Source of the DNA: a virus
Direction: 5' to 3' (one strand)
Virus record (IMG/VR): IMGVR_UViG_3300046003_005507
Coordinates: 1-35,261 of that record
Length of the DNA: 35,261 nucleotides
Shown here: positions 7,602 to 16,096 of the stretch, piece after piece
How positions within the stretch are numbered: position 1 is the first letter of the stretch
Layout: each line of letters opens with the position of its first letter
Notes under the pieces: model-generated
What the model saw: the letters and a program-made list of their open reading frames with translations, nothing else
What the model was told of the DNA's origin: nothing
Databases searched by the model: none
Program-made: the position numbers and the translations under genes

Positions 7602-10600
7602 GTGGAACTTTTACACAATAAACTTATCTTACCACTAGATAATACACAACACTGTGAGGCACTTCGATATACCTTACACCACGAAGTCTCCACCGATACG
7701 AAATTCTTAGCGGCAAAAGCATTAACCGAACTGCACAAGAATTATAATAACTTTATACTATCTATACAGTTAGATGAATTATATACCATATTACCAACGG
7801 ATAGTATAACCACTATTCGTGATAAGTGTAAAATAGCATTTAATGAGGGAGTCCGGCATTATCCTATGCTGGTGACCTATGCACCGTCAACGGACATAGG
7901 TCTAGATGACCTCAGTTTGACTTCTACGGGGGTATCGGAGGGTGGGGTAGGGGAAGGTATAGATTACCCGCTATCGGGGTTGGTGGGTGCATATAATAGT
8001 AATTTGCCCATCCTTAAAAAACCCTTATTATTAAAGTATGCCGACGACGAATCGGGTGCGCAGCGTGATGTCACGGACTACGAAGTAGACGATGCCGTTG
8101 ATGAAGCTAAAAAGAAACGCAAGAAGGTTAAGAAAAAAATTAAACGCTATGGATTTTTCTATCCTCTGTATCCACATATAATGAAAACTGGTCAGCAACC
8201 AAAAGAAGAACCGGCGCCACCACCAACACCACCAACAGATAGCGGCAATACTGGTGGTGATACTGGTGGTGATACTGGTGGTGATACTGGCGGTGATGCG
8301 GGAGTAGAGGAAGATAAAAGAGTGGCCAGAAAATCAGGACAACAAGCCAACAGTAAAAAACATAGTGATCTTTACACAGATGAAAACCCCAAAGGTACTA
8401 TACACGGTTTAAAATTTGCAACGGTAGACGATGCCGAGGCAAGTGTATCCAAGATACGCCGGAGCGGTCGTACTCACGCACACAAGATTCAGGCAGCTAT
8501 AGCTATGGAACAGCGGGCACGAGTAGCTGGTAAGGTGTCGGCAGCTGCGGTGTACCGTGCTTATATTAACAGTGTAAAAAAAGATGAAGCAGGAACGGTT
8601 TATTCTCATTCACTTGAACCGAAACATAATGATGAATTCATCAATAATGAAGCACTGTCAAGCACAGAACGAATGCGGAAATACAATCGTCGTCATCCTG
8701 AAAAAGTTCGTGACTACCTTAAAAAGACTCAAGATGACCGGGTTGCCCGCAATCATGACCGCCGTAAAGCGGTACAGAAGCATGGCAAGAGTAAAATGAA
8801 AAACCACGATGTGCATCATCCGAATGGAGCACAGAATGGTAATTGGAAACTTCGTGAGAAAGATCATGGTAGAGATAAGAAAAACGAAGAATACACACCA
8901 GATAGTATTGCAATGAATGTGCAGCAATTTGTTAGTTATGCGGCACAACGACTAAATTTACAGCAAATACCGGTGGTATCGTTGATGCCTGCATCCGATA
9001 ACTTAACAAGCTTGGGCAAATATGATGTAATCTCCAATCAAATCTTTGTGGTTGTTGAAGATAGATTGCTTGCCGATATTCTACGCACTGTTGCACATGA
9101 AATGGCACACCAAAAACAAAATGAATTGGGATATATTACCAATCCTACTATTGATGGCGCAACTGGGTCACGGATTGAGAACAATGCTAATATTATTGCA
9201 GGCATTCTTCTGCGGGATTATGGAAAAATAGACAATGGTATCTATCTGTCAGAGAATATGTTAATGGAAGGTGGTGCGGCGGGACACCTTGCGCATCCGT
9301 TTGAAGATGAAGAACTCACCTTCAAAGATATGAAGAAAATGATTGATCGTGGTTTGTTGGGTGGATTGGATCAAGAAGCGCCCGTCACTGAAAAACTTGA
9401 CGGGCAAAACATTGCCTTTTCAGTACGGGGCGGACAGATTGTATTTGCTCGCAACAAAGGACAGGTAAAAGGTCGAGGAAAAAATGCACTGGACGTTGCA
9501 GGTATTCGAAATATGTTTTCCGGCCGTGGCAATATTGAAAAAGCATTTACGGGCGCCGCAGAAGATTTACAGGCAGCGGTAAAACGATTGACACCGAAAC
9601 AACGACAGCAAATGTTCGGGGATGGTTCAAAGTTCATGAGCTTAGAAGTCATTCTTCCCGATACTCAAAATGTTATCCCGTATGGAAAAAGTGTATTGGT
9701 AATGCACGGTACTATTGAATATGATGAAGACGGCAACGAAATTGGACGATCTAACACCGATGGTAAGGAATTTGCCGACGCGGTAACCGCAGTTGGGGCA
9801 GATAAACAAAAGACGTTTGGTATTAGTGGACCAAAAACTATTGCGTTTAGTGATGCAGAAACAGAAAAATATCAACAAAAGGCAGAACAATACAATGAAC
9901 GATTGGATCGGGCTGCACAAGAGTTTGGATTGGACGAAAATTCAACATTAGCGGAGTATCGTCGTGCGTGGTGGGAACAAGAAGTTCAAAAGGAAATGGA
10001 GCGGGTGGGGTTAACCGTATCTGAATCGGAATTTGATGGATTAGTTCGTCGATGGGCAGATGGTGATAAGAAATTTGGTGTAAAAAACATAGAAGACGAA
10101 GATACTAAGAAGTGGTTTAGACAATATGAAAAGGAATCATTTGCTACAGCACAAAAGAAAATGATTAATCCTATTGAAATTACTTTTCTGCAGGCAGGAA
10201 CGGACTCGTTGCGTCGAGTCACCAACTTCTTATCAGTTAATAACCCAGAAGCAAGTACACAATTGAAGAATGATGTATTAACGGCAATCAAAGCAATTAA
10301 GGACAGTAATGACCCAAATGCAATTGCTAAATTACAGCGTGAATTAGAACGATTGGAAGCAACGGGTATAGATAATGTAGTCCCATCCGAAGGAGTCGTA
10401 TTTATTTATAATGGGAAACCTTATAAATTTACGGGACAGTTTGCGCCCATCAATCAAATTACCGGCACATTTAAGTTCGGTATGGCGCCACCGGCACCAA
10501 AAGAAGAAGAACCGCCAGTAGAACCATCGTCAACAGAAAAAGAAATACCTACGAAATCTGTTGCACAAAAACCAATTATTCCGCAAGTATCCGAAGTACC

Positions 10601-12128
10601 AAAGCGCACGGTGGCAATATTTACGGGTCGGTTTCAACCATTTCATGCGGGCCATTATAGTATTTATCAAGGATTGGTGGAAAAATTTGGTAAGGACAAT
10701 GTATATATTGTGTCCAGTAATGTGACCGATCCTATTAAATCTCCATTTGAATTTAAGGAAAAGAAGGACATTATGACCCGCATGTTTGATATTCCCGACG
10801 ACATGGTGGTGCAAGTTAAAAATCCATATGCACCAGTAGAAATCTTAGATAAACTTCCTTCTGAAACTTCATATGTAACTGCAGTCAGTCAAAAAGACGC
10901 AGATCGGTTGGGCGGTGGAAAGTATTTCCGTAACTTTGACGATGTACCAGATGGAAAGCATAAAGGATATAAAGATAAAGGATATTTCATCGTCGCGCCC
11001 GAAATGAAATTAGATATTGATGGAAAAAATATTAGTGGAACTCAATTACGTGCTATTATGGGTGACCCAAATATTACCGATAGAGCCAAACAAGAAATCT
11101 TTACGAAAGTATATGGTAAGTTTGATCCAAAAATATTTAAGAAAATTATTAAAACAACAACTGACGCAGAAGAAGCACGGAAGTTGACGAATATGCATGC
11201 AAGTCAGGAAGAACCAGTGACAAAGAAACGGGGAAAGAAAAAACCCGATGCAAAAGCAATTGGTCGTGCAAAATCTGTGTTGGGTAAGAAGGTTCGCAAT
11301 CCAAAAACTAATCGGGATATCTTAGTGGCAACCGCGTTAAAATATCCAAAGAATGAACCTGTGAGAAAGGCAGCAGAAAAAATGGTACAAGCTGCAATGA
11401 ATACAAATGAATCCGTACTAACTGAAAATACCGAGTCTGAAAAAATGAAGGTCTATGTATATGTACGAGATTATACTAAAGACGAATTAGAAAATGAAGT
11501 CGATGAATATTTTGAGAACGAACGCACGATTGAAGCATTTCCCGATTTGGCAGATTCTGCGGAAGAAATAAAGAAATTAATTTTATCGGCACCCAGTGAA
11601 GTTTTGACAAAAGAAGAATTGGAGCAGTTATTAAACAGTGATGTACCCGATATTTTATCCAGCAAAAATCCAAAACAAATTTTAAAGCAGATTGCAAATA
11701 ATAAGAAAGATGTTAAGGGTATATTAACCGCAATAAAACAACACGACAAATTACCAGAACCAATTGTCATCAAACATTCGAATGGATATTATTTAATGGG
11801 TGGAAATACACGATTATCGGCATTAGCAGCAATGAGACATACCATGCCAGTAAAAGTGATACAATATGGAGCACCAATGGTGGGATCAGTTCCTACTACT
11901 GCCGCAGAAAAACCAAAGACTAAAAATAAGGGCAACAAAAAAGAACTCTTTCAAAAAATATTACAAATGAAAATTACTAATCCAGAAACAGGTAATCAAA
12001 TTAAAATTGATACTGCAATGGATTACGACAGATTACATCCTGCGCATAAAATTGCAATGGGCGTCATCCGTCAACATATGCGTGGGTTATCTAACCGCGC
12101 AGGCATTCCCAAAAACAGAACAGATTAA
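7602..12128 (+). CDS. Giant multi-domain protein: HNH-like, zinc metallopeptidase, ligase-type nucleotidyltransferase, NMN-adenylyltransferase-like, ParB-like
   Basis: This 1508-residue protein starts at GTG 7602 with a good AGGAG site. Visible parts in order: an unrecognised N-terminus with a Lys-rich patch; a Gly-Gly-Asp-Thr linker; a small conserved phage motif SGRTHAHKIQ (288-297); an HNH-like segment with HHPNG (405-409) and NGNW; a zincin HEMAH (499-503) with a downstream IENNAN glutamate as likely third ligand; a nucleotidyltransferase with KLDG (598-601, motif I), FMSLEVI (III-like), EGVVF (930-934, IV) and YKFTG (941-945, V-like); an adenylyltransferase with GRFQPFHAGH (1009-1018) and ISGT (1144-1147); an NP-x-T module (around 1233); a ParB-like GGNTRLSAL (1400-1408); and a second NP-x-T module (around 1460). 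I know no standard phage protein with all of these. It lies between fibre and terminase genes, so it may be a virion-carried effector. Domain calls are firm for the peptidase, nucleotidyltransferase and adenylyltransferase, weaker for HNH and ParB. Confidence 0.85.
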   Translation: MELLHNKLILPLDNTQHCEALRYTLHHEVSTDTKFLAAKALTELHKNYNNFILSIQLDELYTILPTDSITTIRDKCKIAFNEGVRHYPMLVTYAPSTDIGLDDLSLTSTGVSEGGVGEGIDYPLSGLVGAYNSNLPILKKPLLLKYADDESGAQRDVTDYEVDDAVDEAKKKRKKVKKKIKRYGFFYPLYPHIMKTGQQPKEEPAPPPTPPTDSGNTGGDTGGDTGGDTGGDAGVEEDKRVARKSGQQANSKKHSDLYTDENPKGTIHGLKFATVDDAEASVSKIRRSGRTHAHKIQAAIAMEQRARVAGKVSAAAVYRAYINSVKKDEAGTVYSHSLEPKHNDEFINNEALSSTERMRKYNRRHPEKVRDYLKKTQDDRVARNHDRRKAVQKHGKSKMKNHDVHHPNGAQNGNWKLREKDHGRDKKNEEYTPDSIAMNVQQFVSYAAQRLNLQQIPVVSLMPASDNLTSLGKYDVISNQIFVVVEDRLLADILRTVAHEMAHQKQNELGYITNPTIDGATGSRIENNANIIAGILLRDYGKIDNGIYLSENMLMEGGAAGHLAHPFEDEELTFKDMKKMIDRGLLGGLDQEAPVTEKLDGQNIAFSVRGGQIVFARNKGQVKGRGKNALDVAGIRNMFSGRGNIEKAFTGAAEDLQAAVKRLTPKQRQQMFGDGSKFMSLEVILPDTQNVIPYGKSVLVMHGTIEYDEDGNEIGRSNTDGKEFADAVTAVGADKQKTFGISGPKTIAFSDAETEKYQQKAEQYNERLDRAAQEFGLDENSTLAEYRRAWWEQEVQKEMERVGLTVSESEFDGLVRRWADGDKKFGVKNIEDEDTKKWFRQYEKESFATAQKKMINPIEITFLQAGTDSLRRVTNFLSVNNPEASTQLKNDVLTAIKAIKDSNDPNAIAKLQRELERLEATGIDNVVPSEGVVFIYNGKPYKFTGQFAPINQITGTFKFGMAPPAPKEEEPPVEPSSTEKEIPTKSVAQKPIIPQVSEVPKRTVAIFTGRFQPFHAGHYSIYQGLVEKFGKDNVYIVSSNVTDPIKSPFEFKEKKDIMTRMFDIPDDMVVQVKNPYAPVEILDKLPSETSYVTAVSQKDADRLGGGKYFRNFDDVPDGKHKGYKDKGYFIVAPEMKLDIDGKNISGTQLRAIMGDPNITDRAKQEIFTKVYGKFDPKIFKKIIKTTTDAEEARKLTNMHASQEEPVTKKRGKKKPDAKAIGRAKSVLGKKVRNPKTNRDILVATALKYPKNEPVRKAAEKMVQAAMNTNESVLTENTESEKMKVYVYVRDYTKDELENEVDEYFENERTIEAFPDLADSAEEIKKLILSAPSEVLTKEELEQLLNSDVPDILSSKNPKQILKQIANNKKDVKGILTAIKQHDKLPEPIVIKHSNGYYLMGGNTRLSALAAMRHTMPVKVIQYGAPMVGSVPTTAAEKPKTKNKGNKKELFQKILQMKITNPETGNQIKIDTAMDYDRLHPAHKIAMGVIRQHMRGLSNRAGIPKNRTD
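8250..8297 (+). repeat. Four tandem 12-base repeats encoding Thr-Gly-Gly-Asp
   Basis: The unit ACTGGTGGTGAT occurs four times head to tail, three perfect copies and a last one with a single T-to-C change. It encodes a flexible TGGD linker between the Pro-rich segment and the next domain of the 1508-residue protein. Copy number may vary without breaking the frame. Confidence 0.9.
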
Positions 12129-12142
12129 CTCAAGAGGCGGTT

Positions 12143-12715
12143 ATGGCAGAACATGAAGCAATTAACAATGCTCGTAGAAAAATCAATGAAGTATTAAAAA
12201 AGAACGGTGAACAAATTGTAGTAGGGTGGCGGCCAGGATTAGAACCCACTCGGAAAGATGGTGATACGTGGACAGATTTAAATGACAAAAAATGGGTCAT
12301 GAAGAATGGCATTAAGCAAACGGTAACAAAACTGGACGGAGCAAAAACTCCGTGGTTCTGCCCACAGTGCGATAAAGCAATGAATCACCGATTTGATATT
12401 AAATTCTGGGGACTTCGTGGCAAGTGTATGGATTGTGTGATCAAAGAAGAAACCGAAATGCGTCGATTGGGCACATGGAAAGAATACGAAGAGCGCAAAA
12501 TTAAAGAAAATTATATTGCGGCACTAAAAGATCGTATTGCTGAACTGCAAAGTTTACATGACACGGTTACCGCACCAGAAGTTATTCATGCAGACGAAAC
12601 GAAAATTTTAATGATTGAAAAATGGCACGTAGACATTGATAAAGTAAAAACGGATATTATGAAAGATATTATAGAATTAAATGAATTTCTCACCGAAGTA
12701 GAAACTGGAGAATAA
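12143..12715 (+). CDS. Zinc-ribbon protein of unknown function
   Basis: The 190-residue product has a four-cysteine site, C73-x2-C76 and C95-x2-C98, preceded by WF and spaced as in a zinc ribbon, followed by a charged helical C-terminal half that probably forms a coiled coil. The N-terminal 60 residues contain GWRPG and two Trp-rich strands. It begins 14 bases after the giant gene, with an AAGAGGCGG ribosome site, and ends one base before the next start, so it belongs to the same transcript leading to terminase. I recognise no named T4 homologue. Its position might suggest a small-terminase or packaging accessory role, but gp16-like features (helix-turn-helix plus oligomerisation helices) are not evident, so no function is assigned. 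Confidence 0.8.
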   Translation: MAEHEAINNARRKINEVLKKNGEQIVVGWRPGLEPTRKDGDTWTDLNDKKWVMKNGIKQTVTKLDGAKTPWFCPQCDKAMNHRFDIKFWGLRGKCMDCVIKEETEMRRLGTWKEYEERKIKENYIAALKDRIAELQSLHDTVTAPEVIHADETKILMIEKWHVDIDKVKTDIMKDIIELNEFLTEVETGE

Positions 12716-12716
12716 C

Positions 12717-13406
12717 ATGAATAAATTATTGACATCATTGATTAATTTTAGTAAAGAATTCAGCACATTAACTTCGGTGAGTAGACTTGCCATCATCGGC
12801 GGTGTCATATTTATTATTTCATTCATGCTTGGTAAGTCCGGCGGCAACAGTAAGCAAGAACAGTTTAATGTAAAATATGCAGAATTTAAAAACAATAGTG
12901 AAAAAGTATCAAATTACGCAGATTCATTAAAAACTGTCGTGGAAAAATTGCAAGAGGAAAGTATAAAAAAAGATGACATCGTTAAGAAATTGAACAGCAA
13001 CATTGTTCAGCGAACAACTCAGCAAAAACTATTAAAGACAGATTTAACAGAGTTAGAAACGCGCGCAAATTTATTAACGAATTTAGCAACAGATACTTCG
13101 TTAGTAGTCGTGTACAAAGATAGTATTATTGGAAATTTAAAAGGACAAATAGTACTTGCGGATTCGGTGATTATTGATCAGCAGTCAATAATTACACAAA
13201 AAAATTCACAAACCGTATTGTTACAACGTGCCGTAGCAATATCTTCTACTCGGGCAGATAGTTTACAGTACATACTTCGCACACTTCCAAAGCCAGCACC
13301 AAATCCAAATAAGCTCTTTGGATTTATCCCCAAGCCTAGTAGAACGGTAGTTGGAGTTGCGGGATTTGTATTGGGAATAGTTGCTGGAGCAGAACTCAAA
13401 CGGTAA
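12717..13406 (+). CDS. Membrane-anchored coiled-coil protein, possible lysis component
   Basis: The 229-residue product has an N-terminal transmembrane segment (about residues 23-39, LAIIGGVIFIISFMLG), then about 130 residues of heptad-like helical sequence without prolines, a short Pro-rich stretch (PKPAPNP) and a second hydrophobic glycine-rich segment close to the C-terminus (VVGVAGFVLGIVAGA). There is no lipobox or cleavable signal. An inner-membrane anchor followed by a periplasmic coiled coil is the plan of i-spanins, but spanins normally lack a second membrane segment, and I see no o-spanin partner. It could also be a holin-like or inner-membrane packaging protein. It starts one base after the zinc-ribbon gene and abuts terminase. 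The gene is certain; the function is not. Confidence 0.75.
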   Translation: MNKLLTSLINFSKEFSTLTSVSRLAIIGGVIFIISFMLGKSGGNSKQEQFNVKYAEFKNNSEKVSNYADSLKTVVEKLQEESIKKDDIVKKLNSNIVQRTTQQKLLKTDLTELETRANLLTNLATDTSLVVVYKDSIIGNLKGQIVLADSVIIDQQSIITQKNSQTVLLQRAVAISSTRADSLQYILRTLPKPAPNPNKLFGFIPKPSRTVVGVAGFVLGIVAGAELKR

Positions 13407-13412
13407 TTGGTT

Positions 13413-14996
13413 ATGACACAAGTAAATTTAAAAGATCTTATTAAACAAGAATACAAAAAATGTGCAATGAGCGCAGAATACTTTTTAAGTAAATACTCGT
13501 ATATTCAACATCCAATTCGGGGAAAGGTATTATTTGAGTTATATAAGTATCAAAAAGATGCCCTTCATGATTTTTACGAACATGATAATAATATCATCTT
13601 AAAGGGCAGACAGATTGGTATTTCCACATTGGTGGCAGGATATTCGTTGTGGTTATTATTATTTCATCGCGACAAAAACATTCTTGTTATTGCTACCAAA
13701 CAAGAAACGGCAAAGAATCTCGTCACGAAAGTACGATTCATGCACGCAAACTTACCCGTGTGGTTACGGGGTAATTGCACAACCGATAATAAACTGTCAT
13801 TACAATTTGCTAACGGGTCACAAATTAAAGCGGTAGCAAGTAGTAAAGATGCCGGCCGTTCCGAAGCATTGTCATTATTGATTCTGGACGAAGCAGCGTT
13901 CATCGACGATGCAGATATTATTTGGACAGCTGCATCTTCCACACTATCCACGGGTGGTAAAGCCATGTTACTATCAACGCCAAACGGCGTGGGTAATTTC
14001 TTTCATAAGATGTGGCAACAAGCAGAAACTAAATCAAATAGTTTCAATCCCATTCTCTTAGATTGGAAAGTTCACCCAGAACGTGATCAAGCGTGGCGAG
14101 ATCGACAAACAGAAATGATGGGTGAAATGCAATCGTCGCAAGAACATGACGCATCCTTTATTTTCTCGGGCAATACGGTGGTTAACCCACAAATACTAGA
14201 GTTTTATAAGAAAACCTATGTGACAGAACCTATTTCCAAACAAGGATTTGATGGAAATTTATGGGTGTGGGAATATCCCGACGCAAGTAGAACTTATATT
14301 GCTGCGGCCGACGTTGCACGAGGAGATGGTGAAGATTATTCTACCATTCATATCATTGACGCAGAACGATCCGTTCAAGTAGCAGAATATAAAGGAAAGA
14401 TTCCGACTAAAGAGTTTGGTAATCTGATGGTATCGTTGGCAACAGAATATAATGATGCACTGCTTATTCCAGACAATAGTTCTATTGGATGGAGTTCTGT
14501 ACAACAAATTATTGACCGTGGATACAAAAATTTGTTTTATATGTCCAAGGATATGCAGTATATTGACGTAGAACATCAAGCATCGTATAAAAGTGAACGT
14601 AATTTAGTGGCGGGATTCGTAATTTCACAAAGAACCAGACCATTAATTATTGCAAAGCTGGAAGAATATATGCGGGAAACGTCAATTACGATTAGATCAT
14701 CCAGAACCTTGGCAGAATTAGAAACATTCATTTGGAAGAACGGCCGCGCTGAAGCATTAAGTGGATACAATGACGATTTGGTAATGGCATTGGGCATTGG
14801 ATTATGGGTTCGTGATACGGCATTGCGATTACGTCAACAAGGAATTGAACTAACGAAGTTGGCACTTAATCACACCGATTACTCCAGTACGCCTTTCATG
14901 AAACGCGGAAATTTACCCAATGATATGGTTGTCAGTCCATATGAAATGCAAATTGGCAATATGGAAACTGAGGATATTCGTTGGTTGTTGAAATAA
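13413..14996 (+). CDS. gp17: Terminase large subunit (gp17-like packaging ATPase-nuclease)
   Basis: The ATG at 13413 is preferred to an in-frame TTG two codons earlier, giving 527 residues. The ATPase domain shows a deviant Walker A, KGRQIGIST (64-72), a Walker B, LLILDEAAF (155-163), and the coupling motif STPNG. The C-terminal RNase-H-like nuclease has D300 in AADVARGDGEDYS, a middle acidic position around IPDNSSIG (352-359) and the closing NDDLVMALG (453-461). These match T4 gp17 and cyanophage relatives, which translocate DNA into the prohead through the portal and cut the concatemer. The usual P-loop lysine of T4 gp17 (GKT) is Ile here, while a lysine sits one residue before the loop glycine. 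Identity is very secure. Confidence 0.96.
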   Translation: MTQVNLKDLIKQEYKKCAMSAEYFLSKYSYIQHPIRGKVLFELYKYQKDALHDFYEHDNNIILKGRQIGISTLVAGYSLWLLLFHRDKNILVIATKQETAKNLVTKVRFMHANLPVWLRGNCTTDNKLSLQFANGSQIKAVASSKDAGRSEALSLLILDEAAFIDDADIIWTAASSTLSTGGKAMLLSTPNGVGNFFHKMWQQAETKSNSFNPILLDWKVHPERDQAWRDRQTEMMGEMQSSQEHDASFIFSGNTVVNPQILEFYKKTYVTEPISKQGFDGNLWVWEYPDASRTYIAAADVARGDGEDYSTIHIIDAERSVQVAEYKGKIPTKEFGNLMVSLATEYNDALLIPDNSSIGWSSVQQIIDRGYKNLFYMSKDMQYIDVEHQASYKSERNLVAGFVISQRTRPLIIAKLEEYMRETSITIRSSRTLAELETFIWKNGRAEALSGYNDDLVMALGIGLWVRDTALRLRQQGIELTKLALNHTDYSSTPFMKRGNLPNDMVVSPYEMQIGNMETEDIRWLLK

Positions 14997-15022
14997 TATT
15001 CATGTAATATGAAAGTTGTTTA

Positions 15023-15030
15023 TATTTATA
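15023..15030 (+). promoter_or_regulatory. Putative late promoter box TATTTATA before the head-block genes
   Basis: TATTTATA ends 32 bases before the ATG at 15062, in the short gap after terminase. A CGGAG ribosome site lies between box and start. It would drive the run of small head-block genes leading towards the portal. Confidence 0.5.
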
Positions 15031-15061
15031 TTGAGATGTACGTATCTTACGGAGATTTTCT

Positions 15062-15343
15062 ATGAAACGTAGTCAGTTGGAAGAACTAATTGAAGAAGAA
15101 TTATATAAATACTTTGCTGAAATGGCACCCGTAGATGAAAAATCAGTGCCAGAACCATACAATAGAAAATCTCCTCCTCGCCGAAAAATGACCGACTCGC
15201 AAATAGAAAAACGGAAAGTCCTCGGTAATAAAATGAAAAATAATAAAAAGGTAGTAGCAAAATTCAAGAAAAAACACGGCGCAGATTGGGAATCATACCT
15301 CTATGCATCGGCATCCAGCATAGCCTTAAAGGGCGGAGAATAA
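15062..15343 (+). CDS. Small basic protein with capsid-targeting-like N-terminus
   Basis: The 93-residue protein starts MKRSQLEELIEEEL, an amphipathic acidic helix similar to the starts of the proteins encoded at 21302 and 21765, then becomes strongly basic (RRKMTDSQIEKRK and a KKKHGADWESYLYASAS end). The opening peptide contains several [LI]xE triplets, the cleavage signal known for the T4 prohead protease gp21. A basic body behind a removable acidic leader would suit a DNA-associated internal head protein. That function is inferred from the leader and from the position between terminase and portal; no database family is recognised with certainty. Confidence 0.8.
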   Translation: MKRSQLEELIEEELYKYFAEMAPVDEKSVPEPYNRKSPPRRKMTDSQIEKRKVLGNKMKNNKKVVAKFKKKHGADWESYLYASASSIALKGGE

Positions 15344-15345
15344 CT

Positions 15346-15729
15346 ATGATACGTTTAATGGGATTGGTAACACTAAAACCAGTAGGTTCTCTAAAAAGAG
15401 AAGCAGTTTCTGACAACGTTGTTACCGGCGAAGCTTCACCTGCCGATGCGAGTGATGATGGTGAAGGATATATGGCCAAGGCTCAATTGATGAGTTTAAA
15501 TAAGCAATCGGGCGAATTATATAATATGTTGAGTGATAACGAAGAATTAGAAGCATGGATTCAAAGTAAAATTACAAAGGCATCAGACTATATTAATGCG
15601 GCATACAATTATTTGCAATATGAAAAAAACAAAGCAAATACTATTGGAAATGGTGAAGGTACACCTGCGGCGCCTACCATGTCAACAGATGACAACTTAA
15701 ATGAAGGTGTTAACGTTAAGAGGAAGTAA
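15346..15729 (+). CDS. Conserved T4-like phage head-block protein, unknown function
   Basis: An open frame reaches back to 15286 inside the previous gene, but the ATG at 15346 has a GGAG site seven bases upstream and starts two bases after the previous stop, giving 127 residues. The central segment, EGYMAKAQLMSLNKQSGEL followed by LEAWIQSKITKASDYI and NYLQYE, is a helical module I recognise from many marine myoviruses next to terminase and portal, where it has no assigned role. The flanks are Ser/Ala/Asp-rich and probably disordered. The family recognition is from memory of the pattern, not from a search. Confidence 0.8.
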   Translation: MIRLMGLVTLKPVGSLKREAVSDNVVTGEASPADASDDGEGYMAKAQLMSLNKQSGELYNMLSDNEELEAWIQSKITKASDYINAAYNYLQYEKNKANTIGNGEGTPAAPTMSTDDNLNEGVNVKRK

Positions 15730-16092
15730 ATGGAAGAAATTGCCAAGTTTTTATCAACCTTGATGAGCAGTAGAACACAGGCCCATATTTTTCATCTACA
15801 AACGCCTTCATTTGCCGCACACAAAGCATTAAATAAATATTACGATGATATTATAGACCTCATTGATTCCTATGCAGAAATGGCGCAAGGCAGATATGGT
15901 ATTATCAAGGGATATACCTCTCCAACGCAGATATTTGAAGACGATTCCGTCGTAAAATATTTTATGGGATTGCAAAAATTTGTAGATATGATTCGTCAAA
16001 CGCTTCCACAAGACGGTGAACTCAATAACACCGTGGATGAAATTTCTGGATTAATTAGTTCAACTATTTATAAACTTAAATTTTTAAAATAG
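15730..16092 (+). CDS. Conserved helical phage protein (ferritin/Dps-like pattern)
   Basis: The ATG directly follows the previous stop. The 120 residues are predicted by eye to be almost wholly helical, with SRTQAHIFHLQTPSFAAHKA at the start and YYDDIIDLIDSYAEMAQGRYG after it. This H-x3-Q-x3-F-x2-H arrangement is typical of a phage family I recall as DUF5856, whose sequence pattern resembles Dps/ferritin-like four-helix bundles. The histidines and acidic residues could bind metal, but the canonical ferroxidase set cannot be confirmed. It is found near portal genes in other T4-like phages. The role is unknown; a head-associated or DNA-protecting function is only a guess. Confidence 0.8.
   Translation: MEEIAKFLSTLMSSRTQAHIFHLQTPSFAAHKALNKYYDDIIDLIDSYAEMAQGRYGIIKGYTSPTQIFEDDSVVKYFMGLQKFVDMIRQTLPQDGELNNTVDEISGLISSTIYKLKFLK
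16065..16072 (+). promoter_or_regulatory. Possible internal late promoter box TATTTATA
   Basis: The octamer lies inside the end of the preceding gene and stops 25 bases before the ATG at 16097, close to the distance seen at other genes. Being within coding sequence in an AT-rich genome it could be coincidental. Confidence 0.3.
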
Positions 16093-16096
16093 ATAT

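Noticed and set aside
10405-10412. TATTTATA inside the 1508-residue gene
   Set aside because: No start codon follows at the usual distance; it is expected by chance in AT-rich coding sequence.
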